A stretch of 10,565 nt of DNA from Acidobacteriaceae bacterium (GTDB lineage Bacteria > Acidobacteriota > Terriglobia > Terriglobales > Acidobacteriaceae). Below are positions 1-5,655 of the stretch, one piece after another. Where the stretch lies: the NCBI GenBank assembly GCA_009781125.1, contig WQYS01000060.1:1-10565 (forward strand). The letters are read 5' to 3'. The position numbers and the translations under genes were made by a program. The notes under the pieces were generated by a model that worked only from the letters and a program-made list of their open reading frames with translations, was not told where the DNA came from and ran no database searches. Each line of letters opens with the position of its first letter. Positions within the stretch are counted from its first letter, which is position 1.

Positions 1-272
1 CCGCGATGAATCTCGCCCACGCGATAGGACATTTTGTTGATGAAGAGCCGGTCCTGATCCTCCAGTTCGGGAGCCATGCTGGTGCCCTCGACCAGCACCG
101 GCTGGTAGAGAAATAGAATGATGAACGTCGAGACGGCAACCGAAACAATCAGATCGCGCAGCCAGGAGTGGACCTTGACGTGAGAGCGCCCACGATCTCC
201 AGCGCTCTCCGGCGTGGATTGCGGTTCGTTACCTGGTTCTGCTGTGGTCAACTGCTCGTTCTCCTCAATCAC
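1..272 (-). CDS. lepB: Signal peptidase I, N-terminal part (runs off the left edge)
   Basis: Membrane-anchored serine protease that removes signal peptides from exported proteins. Seen: a conceptual minus-strand translation gives about 90 residues with a charged N-terminus (about 1-39), a single hydrophobic anchor (about 40-57), then VEGTSMAPEL with the catalytic serine at about residue 65, followed by DRLFINKMSYRVGEI. These match box B and the start of the next conserved block of family S26. The catalytic lysine lies outside the window. The start is uncertain: GTG at 270-272 is the outermost start after an in-frame stop and has GGGAG 13 nt upstream; TTG at 249-251 has GAGGAG at a better 9-nt spacing. 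It lies 27 nt downstream of the serine hydrolase on the same strand, so the two are probably co-transcribed. Confidence 0.88.
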   Translation of the reverse strand, partial: MIEENEQLTTAEPGNEPQSTPESAGDRGRSHVKVHSWLRDLIVSVAVSTFIILFLYQPVLVEGTSMAPELEDQDRLFINKMSYRVGEIHR

Positions 273-299
273 TTGGACGATCCCGCTCCCTTGCCGTAA

Positions 300-1334
300 T
301 CAGTTTCCATGCAACGTCGTCCCCATCCCCAATCCTAACCCCGGCGTAAGTACCTTTCCATCGAGCCCCTCGGGAGACCACGCCTGCACAATCGCCTTTG
401 CCATCTTTGCGATCAGGACCTCGCCTTCGTTGTCCGGCGTCCAGCTCGTGTCCTGGTTCGCGTAGGTGAAGATGGAGATCACAATCGGCCCCGTCTTTCC
501 GCCCACGATGGCGACGTCGTTGCGGACGGCGTTCAGACTGCCGGTCTTGTTGGCGATGCTCGACAGTTCCTCGGTCGAGTCCAACTGCTCCAGGTAGCGC
601 GGGATCGTGGTTCGGTAGAACTGGTTTCGCAGCATCCCGAGCGCCGTCTCGCAGATGGCAGCGTCGCCGGGTCGGGCAGGATTCCCCAACTGGCAGCGGC
701 CAATCCGCTCCATCACCTGCGCCATCTCGCGGGCGGTCGTCTTTCCCAGTCCGAACTGCGGGTAATCGGCAGGCAGCGGCGAGGTCGTGGGCTTGCCGAT
801 CTTCTTGTAGAGATGGGTATTCTTCAGCCCCATCCAGGTGATGCGATCATTCACGGCATCGACGCCGAAGCGGTCGATCATCAGATTGGTCGCCGTGTTG
901 TCGCTGAGGATAATCATCAGCGTCAGGACATCCTTCAGCGTCAGGGTCTGGGGCGTGTCCAGAAACATCAGCACTCCGGAGCCGCTCACGGCGTCGCCTT
1001 TCGCCAGCGTGATTCTTTCATCCCAGCGGGCCTTTCCGGAGCGAATCTGCTCCATGGCCTCGAAGAGGATCGTCAGCTTGATGACCGAGGCCGTCTGCAC
1101 GGGCCTGTCGGCGTCGAGCGCCACCGTGCGGCCCGTGTTCAGTTGCCGGGCGTAGAGCGCGACGTGTCCATGATGCGCCGCCCGCAGAGCCTCCAGCTGT
1201 TTCATGAGCGCGGATTCAGCCGTGCCTGCCGGCTGTTTCTTGGCCGCATGCGTCTCTGCCGATACGGAAACTGCTAAACCTATAGCCACTAAGAGCGTAG
1301 CCAGCCTCAGGAAATATATAGAGATAAATTTCAT
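300..1334 (-). CDS. Secreted class A beta-lactamase-like serine hydrolase
   Basis: 344 aa, exported. Residues 1-26 form a signal peptide (charged start, hydrophobic core, VSVSA before the likely cut). The penicillin-recognising fold is shown by SVIK at 83-86 (nucleophile Ser83, Lys86), SDN at 144-146 and KTG at 263-265, in the usual order and spacing. The segment between SDN and TTAREMA (199-205), where class A enzymes carry the omega loop with the deacylating Glu166, reads YKKIGKPTTSPLPADYPQFG and has no glutamate. It may therefore acylate without efficient turnover, acting more like a penicillin-binding or other serine hydrolase than a true beta-lactamase. The C-terminus (about 318-344) is a Gly-rich extension. 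The ATG at 1332-1334 has AGGG a few bases upstream. Neighbours are lepB and, divergently, murQ, so the setting is the cell envelope. Calling it a resistance gene would go beyond the evidence. Confidence 0.85.
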   Translation of the reverse strand: MKFISIYFLRLATLLVAIGLAVSVSAETHAAKKQPAGTAESALMKQLEALRAAHHGHVALYARQLNTGRTVALDADRPVQTASVIKLTILFEAMEQIRSGKARWDERITLAKGDAVSGSGVLMFLDTPQTLTLKDVLTLMIILSDNTATNLMIDRFGVDAVNDRITWMGLKNTHLYKKIGKPTTSPLPADYPQFGLGKTTAREMAQVMERIGRCQLGNPARPGDAAICETALGMLRNQFYRTTIPRYLEQLDSTEELSSIANKTGSLNAVRNDVAIVGGKTGPIVISIFTYANQDTSWTPDNEGEVLIAKMAKAIVQAWSPEGLDGKVLTPGLGLGMGTTLHGN

Positions 1335-1501
1335 ACCCTGCCATCTTACAAAGAACCGGCCGGAATAAGCATCTGAAAAGATTGCAATCGGCGGTTTTGT
1401 TCCTCGGGGGCGGACGGCCAGTTTCTTGCAACCTCAGGCGTAGAAACGGCTTCGCAGAGATAGAATAAGGGGTAGCGAGAAGAGCGGGATTTGCGAGGAT
1501 T

Positions 1502-2503
1502 GTGAACAACGTCACGGACAAAACGGACACTATGGCAACTCCGACCATGCTCGAATCAGCCCGGACGCCGGCTGCGCCGAAGAACGGTATCGAAGACTCT
1601 CTGGAACGGCTCACCACGGAGACGCCCAATACCGCCTCGGCGGGACTCGATACCAAATCTGCCATTGAGATCGCGCGCATCATCAACCAAGAGGACGGGC
1701 GCGTGGCCGCTGCCGTCAAGCGCGCGCTGCCCGAGATCGCCGTCACCATCGATACAGTGGCGCGCTGCCTGCGCGACGGCGGACGGCTGATCTACGTCGG
1801 AGCCGGTTCCAGCGGGCGCATCGCCTCGCTCGACGCCGCCGAGTGCCCGGCAACCTTCTCCACCCTGCCTGCTCAAGTGCAGTACATTATGGCGGGCGGG
1901 CCGAAGGCCCTGGCCTCAGCCGCCGACGTCAACGAGGATTCGCCCGAGCTGGGCCAGCGCGATATCGCCCGGCGGCGTCCCACGCGGAAGGACATCGTCA
2001 TAGGAATCTCCGCCAGTGGACGGACTCCATACGTCGTCGGCGCTGTCGAGTACGCGCGCACGCGCGGGTCGAAGACGGCTGCCATCACCTGCAACGTGGG
2101 TACGCCGTTGTCCGGCGTGGCGGACATCACCATTGTGGCCGAGGTGGGCCCGGAGGTCATCTCCGGCTCCACGCGCCTGAAGTCGGCGACCTCGCAGAAG
2201 ATGATCCTCAACATGATTACGACGGGAGCCATGACCCGGCTTGGCTACGTCTACGACAACCTCATGGTCAACGTGCATATGAAGAACACGAAGCTGGTCG
2301 AGCGCGGCATCCGTGTCCTGATGAAGGTGTGCAGCGTCGATCGCGAGACCGCCATCCGCACCATCAAGGCGGCGGGCAAGTCGATCCCGATAGCGATGGT
2401 CATGCTCAAGGCCAACGTCGATAAGATGGAAGCCGTCCGCCGCCTCAGTAAATCGGACGGCAACGTCCGGCTCGCCATCGAAGACTCGACCCTGGAGCTT
2501 TAG
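1502..2503 (+). CDS. murQ: N-acetylmuramic acid 6-phosphate etherase
   Basis: Cytoplasmic enzyme of peptidoglycan recycling that cleaves the lactyl ether of MurNAc-6-phosphate to GlcNAc-6-phosphate and D-lactate. 333 aa with one SIS sugar-isomerase fold. Seen in order: GRLIYVGAGSSGRIASLDAA (94-113, sugar-phosphate loop), AECPATF with Glu114, MAGGPKAL, DVNEDSPELG with Glu145 (the two glutamates matching the catalytic pair of the E. coli enzyme), GISASGRTPYVVGA (second phosphate loop) and GPEVISGSTRLK. The family is usually about 300 aa; the extra length is a low-complexity N-terminus. GTG 1502 has GAGG only 3 nt upstream; ATG 1532 and ATG 1547 are in-frame alternatives and fit the usual start better. 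A TAGAAT at 1461-1466 could be a -10 box, but no good -35 is visible. Divergent from the serine hydrolase across 167 nt. Confidence 0.93.
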   Translation: MNNVTDKTDTMATPTMLESARTPAAPKNGIEDSLERLTTETPNTASAGLDTKSAIEIARIINQEDGRVAAAVKRALPEIAVTIDTVARCLRDGGRLIYVGAGSSGRIASLDAAECPATFSTLPAQVQYIMAGGPKALASAADVNEDSPELGQRDIARRRPTRKDIVIGISASGRTPYVVGAVEYARTRGSKTAAITCNVGTPLSGVADITIVAEVGPEVISGSTRLKSATSQKMILNMITTGAMTRLGYVYDNLMVNVHMKNTKLVERGIRVLMKVCSVDRETAIRTIKAAGKSIPIAMVMLKANVDKMEAVRRLSKSDGNVRLAIEDSTLEL

Positions 2504-2552
2504 TTAGTATTCCCAGTAAATCAAAGACGCCACACAGGTCCTCAATAATCCA

Positions 2553-3188
2553 ATGAGTCTCATCGACCCGAACGGACTCGAATGTGTCTGGGACGACGGC
2601 AGTTATGACTCGGAAGATGACCCGGACACAGGAAGCCCGGAGAAATGTGCAGCAGCAGGAGGAACTTGGTACGATCACAGCTTCTTCGCCGGAATGCCGG
2701 ACTGGAGTGGCGATCCCGACGCCATAGACGGAATTTGGGACAGTTTATTCAACCCATTTGGTCTTGACCCAAATGGCAAACCTCTTTACTGCAATGCAGA
2801 CGTAATTTCTGCGATGAGAACGATATGGGCACAATCGGCCAATGGTACTTCAGGGGCCGAGGCGTCGTTTCGGCTTGATGGAAACACATCCAATTACAGT
2901 ATTGTCTTTACACCATTTACGAATCAGCGTGGTAGCCAAACAATCCAAATCAAGCCAGGAACAACGTTCGCCCTGTTCCATACACATCCAAATTTCGGAA
3001 GTTGGCAGCCTTCAACCCCGCAGAATAACTTCGAGGGAAACCCCCTCGGCGATACTGGTGTAGCAGACAAGTACAACCTTCAGATGTATGTGGTTTCACA
3101 GCGTGGATTAGGTTATTACGATCCAGCAACCGGAACATCCACTCAAGTCCGCCCCGGCACAAGTTGGGCAAATCCTTGTGGAGATTGA
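2553..3188 (+). CDS. Orphan C-terminal toxin segment of an RHS protein, JAB/MPN-like domain
   Basis: 211 aa. The first residues, SLIDPNGLE, are the end of the RHS core signature; the codons just before the ATG add V-L-N-N-P in frame, so reading-frame homology extends upstream of the start until a TAA at 2517-2519. The RHS shell that should precede it is absent. Residues 10-60 resemble the acidic, Cys-containing linker (CVWDDGSYDSEDDPDTGS) remembered from acidobacterial RHS proteins. The variable tail has FHTHP (His143, His145), PS (Ser154), then GD (Asp167) and VAD (Asp172), with Glu103 upstream. This is the pattern of a JAMM/JAB metalloprotease-like domain, with a longer gap between Ser and Asp than the classical HxHx7SxxD. 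It has no good ribosome binding site and sits 49 nt behind murQ. It could be a displaced toxin cassette awaiting recombination with an RHS gene elsewhere, or a dead remnant. Codons are AT-richer than its neighbours. Confidence 0.72.
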   Translation: MSLIDPNGLECVWDDGSYDSEDDPDTGSPEKCAAAGGTWYDHSFFAGMPDWSGDPDAIDGIWDSLFNPFGLDPNGKPLYCNADVISAMRTIWAQSANGTSGAEASFRLDGNTSNYSIVFTPFTNQRGSQTIQIKPGTTFALFHTHPNFGSWQPSTPQNNFEGNPLGDTGVADKYNLQMYVVSQRGLGYYDPATGTSTQVRPGTSWANPCGD

Positions 3189-3189
3189 T

Positions 3190-3873
3190 ATGAAGAGACT
3201 GTTTTTCACACTAGGAACCATTATCATTTTTTGTTCTTTGGGATGGATAAGTTTTGCTCAAAGCACACAATCCACGTCGATTCCCATCATTAGCGCCGAG
3301 AATTATAAGAGGACACTTGACGCAGTGTTCGCCAAAACAGGACAGCAGAGCACTATGCAGTACTCAATGGTGCTTCGATTTATGCCGTCGCGACATGCTG
3401 AATCTGAAATAACGATTCAGGTGGACAATAAAGGCCGGGTTCATGTAGCACTAACCGCCGTGACCGGAACGAGTGTCTGGAACCTTGCCAATGAATATAT
3501 TCGACAGACCGGGAGATTCAATCTTGAGGAGATCACGAGACGCGCACAGGTAGAAAAGAAAGAGATTTCAGCAGATTCAGCGAAGGCTATCATTTGGCAC
3601 TCTGAAGCTCTGAAAAGTCTTGGACAGACCACAGCAGAACTCCAACAAGATTTTGTTCAATTTCAAAAGACTGGTGAAGCAGCGATCTTTTTGGATGGGA
3701 GTACGTATGAAATGCGCTTCACACAGGGGGTGACCGAATTTCACTGTACTGTCATGGACGCTGAGGTGGACGACCATGAAGTGACAGGGCGTTCGTCTCT
3801 CGCCAACTGGATGAATAGTGTTCGGTTGTACCTCACTGCGCGGGTGGGCGGGTGGCCCAGTTCTGAGAAGTAG
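3190..3873 (+). CDS. Exported protein of unknown function, possible immunity partner of the RHS tail
   Basis: 227 aa from the ATG at 3190, which has GGAG 6 nt upstream (3180-3183); the GTG at 3178 would only add MEID. Residues 1-24 are a Sec signal peptide (KR, hydrophobic FFTLGTIIIFCSLGWIS, cut near FA-Q). The mature part is mixed alpha/beta, has one cysteine (in FHCTVMD) and shows no catalytic motif I recognise. The start lies 1 nt after the stop of the RHS tail and the Shine-Dalgarno is inside that gene, so translation is probably coupled. A small gene placed directly behind an RHS C-terminus is the standard position for an immunity protein; the signal peptide would place it in the periplasm. 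That role is inferred from position only. Base composition is low in GC, like its partner, suggesting joint transfer. Confidence 0.7.
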   Translation: MKRLFFTLGTIIIFCSLGWISFAQSTQSTSIPIISAENYKRTLDAVFAKTGQQSTMQYSMVLRFMPSRHAESEITIQVDNKGRVHVALTAVTGTSVWNLANEYIRQTGRFNLEEITRRAQVEKKEISADSAKAIIWHSEALKSLGQTTAELQQDFVQFQKTGEAAIFLDGSTYEMRFTQGVTEFHCTVMDAEVDDHEVTGRSSLANWMNSVRLYLTARVGGWPSSEK

Positions 3874-3912
3874 TCTGAAATTTTGGTGCCCCACATCTGG
3901 CGGTTTTATCGT

Positions 3913-3936
3913 GTCGCCGCGGCGACTGGGCTGAAG
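3913..3936 (+). repeat. REP-like hairpin with GGGCTGAAG tail, copy 1
   Basis: A perfect 14-bp palindrome GTCGCCGCGGCGAC (3913-3926) followed by T and then GGGCTGAAG (3928-3936). The same tail follows a different hairpin at 4351-4374, so this is a stem that varies in sequence with a constant tail. It lies about 40 nt past the stop of the exported protein and could also serve as a transcript end, though no T-run follows. Confidence 0.5.
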
Positions 3937-4010
3937 CGGCGACGATCCTTCCTTGGGGAGGAGTCCTCAAGGCGGGATCGGAATCCCCGAGGGGGTCAAG
4001 GGGGAAGCAG

Positions 4011-4297
4011 GATCAGGGGCAGTCTTGGGGGCGTTGGAGCAGGGCTTGTCTGTCCGGAGAGCGGAGCCTGTATCTGAGCAGTCGGCAGGCAAGGAATGGA
4101 TCAAGGCGCAGCCATGGAGCGCACGGAGCAGGCAGCAGGGTGTGTGCGCGAGTCGTGGGCCAAGGGCCATCCTGTAGCCGAGCAAGTCAGGGACGAGCGG
4201 GCAATCCAGCAGGAGCGGAAGTCATCGCAGGCGAGGCCTCATCTCGGAGCCGGAGCGCATAAGCGGGAGTCTCGATCGGGGGCCGTTCTTGGGGGCG
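4011..4297 (+). repeat. G-rich direct repeat pair (4011-4033 and 4274-4297)
   Basis: Both copies read GATC, a G-run, C, then GT(T)CTTGGGGGCG; they differ at two positions and one inserted T. They are 263 bp apart. Around them are further G4-G5 runs (3955, 3992, 4000), making this stretch strongly G-skewed on the plus strand. Confidence 0.45.
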
Positions 4298-4350
4298 GCA
4301 TAGGAGAGTCAGAGTCTCCGCTCCGGTGTCAGTGGCGGGGTAGGAGGAAA

Positions 4351-4374
4351 CCATGCCTGCGGCATGGGCTGAAG
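4351..4374 (+). repeat. REP-like hairpin with GGGCTGAAG tail, copy 2
   Basis: Stem CCATGCC (4351-4357) / GGCATGG (4361-4367) with loop TGC, running into GGGCTGAAG (4366-4374). It shares only the tail and the architecture with the copy at 3913. Confidence 0.55.
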
Positions 4375-4379
4375 AAGGG

Positions 4380-4425
4380 ACACAACACCCACAGTTGTGT
4401 GCTGAATAGCAAACGTTCGTTTGCT
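4380..4425 (+). repeat. Two adjacent perfect 7-bp hairpins
   Basis: Stem ACACAAC (4380-4386) / GTTGTGT (4394-4400) with a 7-nt loop, then stem AGCAAAC (4408-4414) / GTTTGCT (4419-4425) with loop GTTC. The second is followed by AATTAG rather than a T-run, so it is a weak terminator candidate. The GCAAAC/GTTTGC arm reappears in the hairpin at 4474-4493. Confidence 0.5.
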
Positions 4426-4447
4426 AATTAGATACCTAAGAAAACAG

Positions 4448-4517
4448 GCGGCTTGGCGGTTAAGCGAGAAACAGGTTTGCGAATCAGCAAACCGGCGCGA
4501 CAGAGCCGCCGAGCCGC
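4448..4517 (+). repeat. Nested stem-loop: 12-bp outer stem enclosing a 7-bp hairpin
   Basis: The outer arms GCGGCTTGGCGG (4448-4459) and CCGCCGAGCCGC (4506-4517) pair over 12 positions with one G-T wobble. They enclose GGTTTGC (4474-4480) / GCAAACC (4487-4493), loop GAATCA. The wobble means the DNA arms are not perfectly palindromic but an RNA would pair fully, which mildly favours an RNA over a DNA-binding role. Confidence 0.5.
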
Positions 4518-4539
4518 GCGGAGTCGTGGAGTAATCTGC

Positions 4540-4851
4540 CGCCGCCGCGCCGCCAGGTCGAGCAGTTCTCCGGCACGTTCTGCCGTTCAGTTCGCCGCCA
4601 GCTTGCCGCGCTGTTGTCCGTTCCCGGTGTCTGTTCGGTGTTCAGGCTGAGTGTTTTCCGGTGTGAACTTTGCGCGGTAGTCTGTCTCCGATCCGCGCCG
4701 CCGAGTCGTCAGGTCGAACAGTTTTCCGATGCGTTCAAGCGTTCAGTTCGCCGCCAACTTGTCGCGCTTTTGTCCGTTCCCGGCAGCTTCTCCGTGTCAC
4801 GTCTGAGCAGTTTTCTGTGCGCAGTTGTTGCCGTTCTCCGGCGCTTTTGTG
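4540..4851 (+). repeat. Diverged tandem duplication, period 156 bp
   Basis: Unit 1 begins near 4540 and unit 2 near 4696. Anchors repeat at the same offset: AGGTCGAGCAG (4555) against AGGTCGAACAG (4711), CAGTTCGCCGCCA (4588 and 4744), TTGTCCGTTCCCGG (4614 and 4770), TGAGTGTTTTCCG against TGAGCAGTTTTCTG. Within each unit CAGTTYTCCGNNG-like steps recur about 25 bp apart. The sense strand is pyrimidine-rich. The differences are scattered and not codon-phased, so I see no coding pressure. Confidence 0.6.
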
Positions 4852-4863
4852 CAGAAATGCGAG

Positions 4864-4946
4864 CCGTGCTGCGCACGGGAGTGTATCTGCCACACTCAAC
4901 CCCTGAAAGGGTTGCTGCGGAGCAACTTTTGTATCTCGGCAGATAC
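4864..4946 (+). ncRNA. Candidate structured RNA with mutually exclusive hairpins
   Basis: Hairpin CCGTGC (4864-4869) / GCACGG (4873-4878). Then an outer stem GTATCTGCC (4883-4891) / GGCAGATAC (4938-4946), 9 bp, encloses two overlapping hairpins: CAACCC (4897-4902) / GGGTTG (4909-4914), and GTTGCT (4911-4916) / AGCAAC (4921-4926), the latter followed by TTTT. Bases 4911-4914 belong to both, so only one can form. This is the layout of an attenuator, but no regulated gene follows directly, so a role is not established. Confidence 0.35.
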
Positions 4947-5072
4947 CCAGGAAAACAGTGGACTTGCTGATTTTCGGTTATTCCTGAGTAACTGCGCGGT
5001 TGCGAACGGAACCGGGTTAAACTTCGGGTCATCCTGTGCGGAAAAGTGGCGACCGGGACAGCGATGCAAACC

Positions 5073-5108
5073 GTGCAAAACGGTGAGACTGTTTTACACC
5101 GTTTGCAC
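5073..5108. repeat. 12-bp hairpin with one bulged A
   Basis: GTGCAAAACGGTG (5073-5085) pairs with CACCGTTTGCAC (5097-5108), with a single extra A and an 11-nt loop. Because it is nearly palindromic it produces look-alike Cys-rich peptides on both strands, which explains the zinc-finger-like motifs in open frames here. Confidence 0.55.
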
Positions 5109-5184
5109 CGCACGGCGGCGACGACGGGCGAGTATTTTTCTCTTTAAAAACCAGTTCACGTTGACGGAAAAAGCTCGTCCCGAT

Positions 5185-5249
5185 GACGACACGACCGGCG
5201 CACCGGCGACCACACAACCGACGTACAGGGGACGGCACGACCGGCGCAC
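5185..5249 (+). repeat. 19-nt direct repeat, 46 bp apart
   Basis: GACGRCACGACCGGCGCAC occurs at 5185-5203 and 5231-5249 with a single difference (A/G at the fifth base). Confidence 0.6.
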
Positions 5250-5278
5250 AACGGGAATGCGCGTTGAAGTTGAAACGC

Positions 5279-5301
5279 TACAGGGCAAGCTGTGCCTTGT
5301 A
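5279..5301. repeat. 9-bp hairpin
   Basis: TACAGGGCA (5279-5287) pairs with TGCCTTGTA (5293-5301) over 9 positions with one G-T wobble, loop AGCTG. A smaller stem GCGTT/AACGC lies just before it (5261-5278). Confidence 0.45.
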
Positions 5302-5460
5302 TATACAAACCGTTCCGTTTTGCATATCCATCGCCGCCCTCAATCCGCCGTTGGCTACTCGGATGCAGCTAGGCAGACAAACTCACTGTCGGGCGTGTTC
5401 GAGGCCGTCAGGACGGCTTCAGAGGCGCTTGTGAGGATGTTCTGAAGGTTAGACACCATC

Positions 5461-5480
5461 CCTAACGCTGACGCGTTAGG
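5461..5480. repeat. Perfect 8-bp hairpin
   Basis: CCTAACGC (5461-5468) / GCGTTAGG (5473-5480) with loop TGAC. No T-run on either side, so a terminator is not favoured. Confidence 0.5.
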
Positions 5481-5496
5481 AAGGCGTCTGTGCGAC

Positions 5497-5565
5497 CCGG
5501 AGCCGCACAGAAATCGAACGTGACTCGAACATAACTCGACGCTGTGCGAGGTTGTGCGGCTCCGG
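5497..5565. repeat. Perfect 13-bp inverted repeat
   Basis: CCGGAGCCGCACA (5497-5509) and TGTGCGGCTCCGG (5553-5565) are exact inverses, separated by 43 nt. The intervening bases carry TCGAAC-type boxes at 5514, 5525 and 5536, again 11 bp apart. The right arm overlaps the first units of the 11-bp array. Confidence 0.7.
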
Positions 5566-5619
5566 TTCTAACTCGGTTCGAGTTCTGTCCGGCCAGCGTT
5601 CGGAATCAGTTCGAGAGGT
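5544..5619 (+). repeat. Array of about seven 11-bp units with GTTCG core
   Basis: Successive units start at 5544 (10 nt), 5554, 5565, 5576, 5587, 5598 and 5609. Their first six bases are GTGCGA, GTGCGG, GTTCTA, GTTCGA, GTCCGG, GTTCGG, GTTCGA; the last five vary. The inverse box TCGAAC occurs at 5514 and 5525, with a degenerate TCGAC at 5536, in the same 11-bp rhythm on the other strand. One unit per helical turn would place all cores on one face of the DNA, as in an initiator or recombinase-accessory site. No protein is assigned. Confidence 0.45.
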
Positions 5620-5634
5620 TTTTTCTTAGCTGCC
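5609..5634 (-). repeat. Left flanking inverted repeat of the xre-recombinase block
   Basis: On the minus strand this reads GGCAGCTAAG, six A, C, C, TCTC, G, AAC. The plus-strand site at 10351-10378 reads the same apart from an AG insertion and two changes (24 of 26 aligned bases agree). It lies 22 nt past the xre stop codon, in the sense orientation for that gene. Confidence 0.55.
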
Positions 5635-5655
5635 CTGCGGGATCTTCGGCGGCGA

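Larger units (their letters stand above)
4430..4972 (+). repeat. 32-nt imperfect direct repeat pair (4430-4461 and 4941-4972)
   Basis: Both copies follow the pattern AGATACC-Y-A-R-GAAAACAG, then a diverged G-rich step and CTTG, ending G-R-TT. By eye 24 of 32 positions agree. Each copy directly follows a group of hairpins (4351-4425 and 4864-4926), so the pair marks a repeated module of hairpin cluster plus conserved strand. Confidence 0.45.
3874..5655. other. Structured gene-free region of about 1.8 kb
   Basis: I find no credible gene here. Open frames exist on both strands, but they are Arg/Ser/Cys-rich, lack ribosome binding sites and recognisable domains, and run straight through hairpins. 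The region instead contains REP-like hairpins, nested stems, a tandem duplication, several direct repeats and an array of 11-bp units, listed separately. The left part (3940-4340) is purine/G-rich on the plus strand; 4530-4850 is pyrimidine-rich. It ends at the 3' end of the xre gene. It may be an origin or control region of the adjacent element, a set of non-coding RNAs, or a repeat dump between two mobile pieces. Confidence 0.6.

Noticed and set aside
813..1277. 154-aa plus-strand open frame
   Set aside because: Antisense shadow of the serine hydrolase gene; no domain or start signal.
4096..4431. 111-aa plus-strand open frame (MDQGAAMERTEQ...)
   Set aside because: AAGG is only 1 nt from the ATG, the C-terminal half crosses three hairpins, and no recognisable domain is present. 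A small unknown gene cannot be fully excluded.
4709..5113. 134-aa minus-strand open frame with a CxxC...CxxC start
   Set aside because: The Cys motif comes from the near-palindromic hairpin at 5073-5108, which gives a similar peptide on the opposite strand; it also overlaps the tandem repeat.
4825..5445. 206-aa plus-strand open frame in the structured region
   Set aside because: No ribosome binding site, Arg/Ser/Thr-rich composition with scattered Cys, no domain, and it runs through four hairpins and a direct repeat; likely chance.
5570..5595. tRNA T-arm-like GGTTCGAGTTC followed by CCGGCCA
   Set aside because: The T-stem does not pair in the tRNA register, and no matching acceptor 5' arm, D-arm or anticodon arm is found upstream.
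5497..5619. CRISPR array
   Set aside because: Units are only 11 bp with a 5-6 bp core and no spacers of uniform length; no cas gene is nearby.
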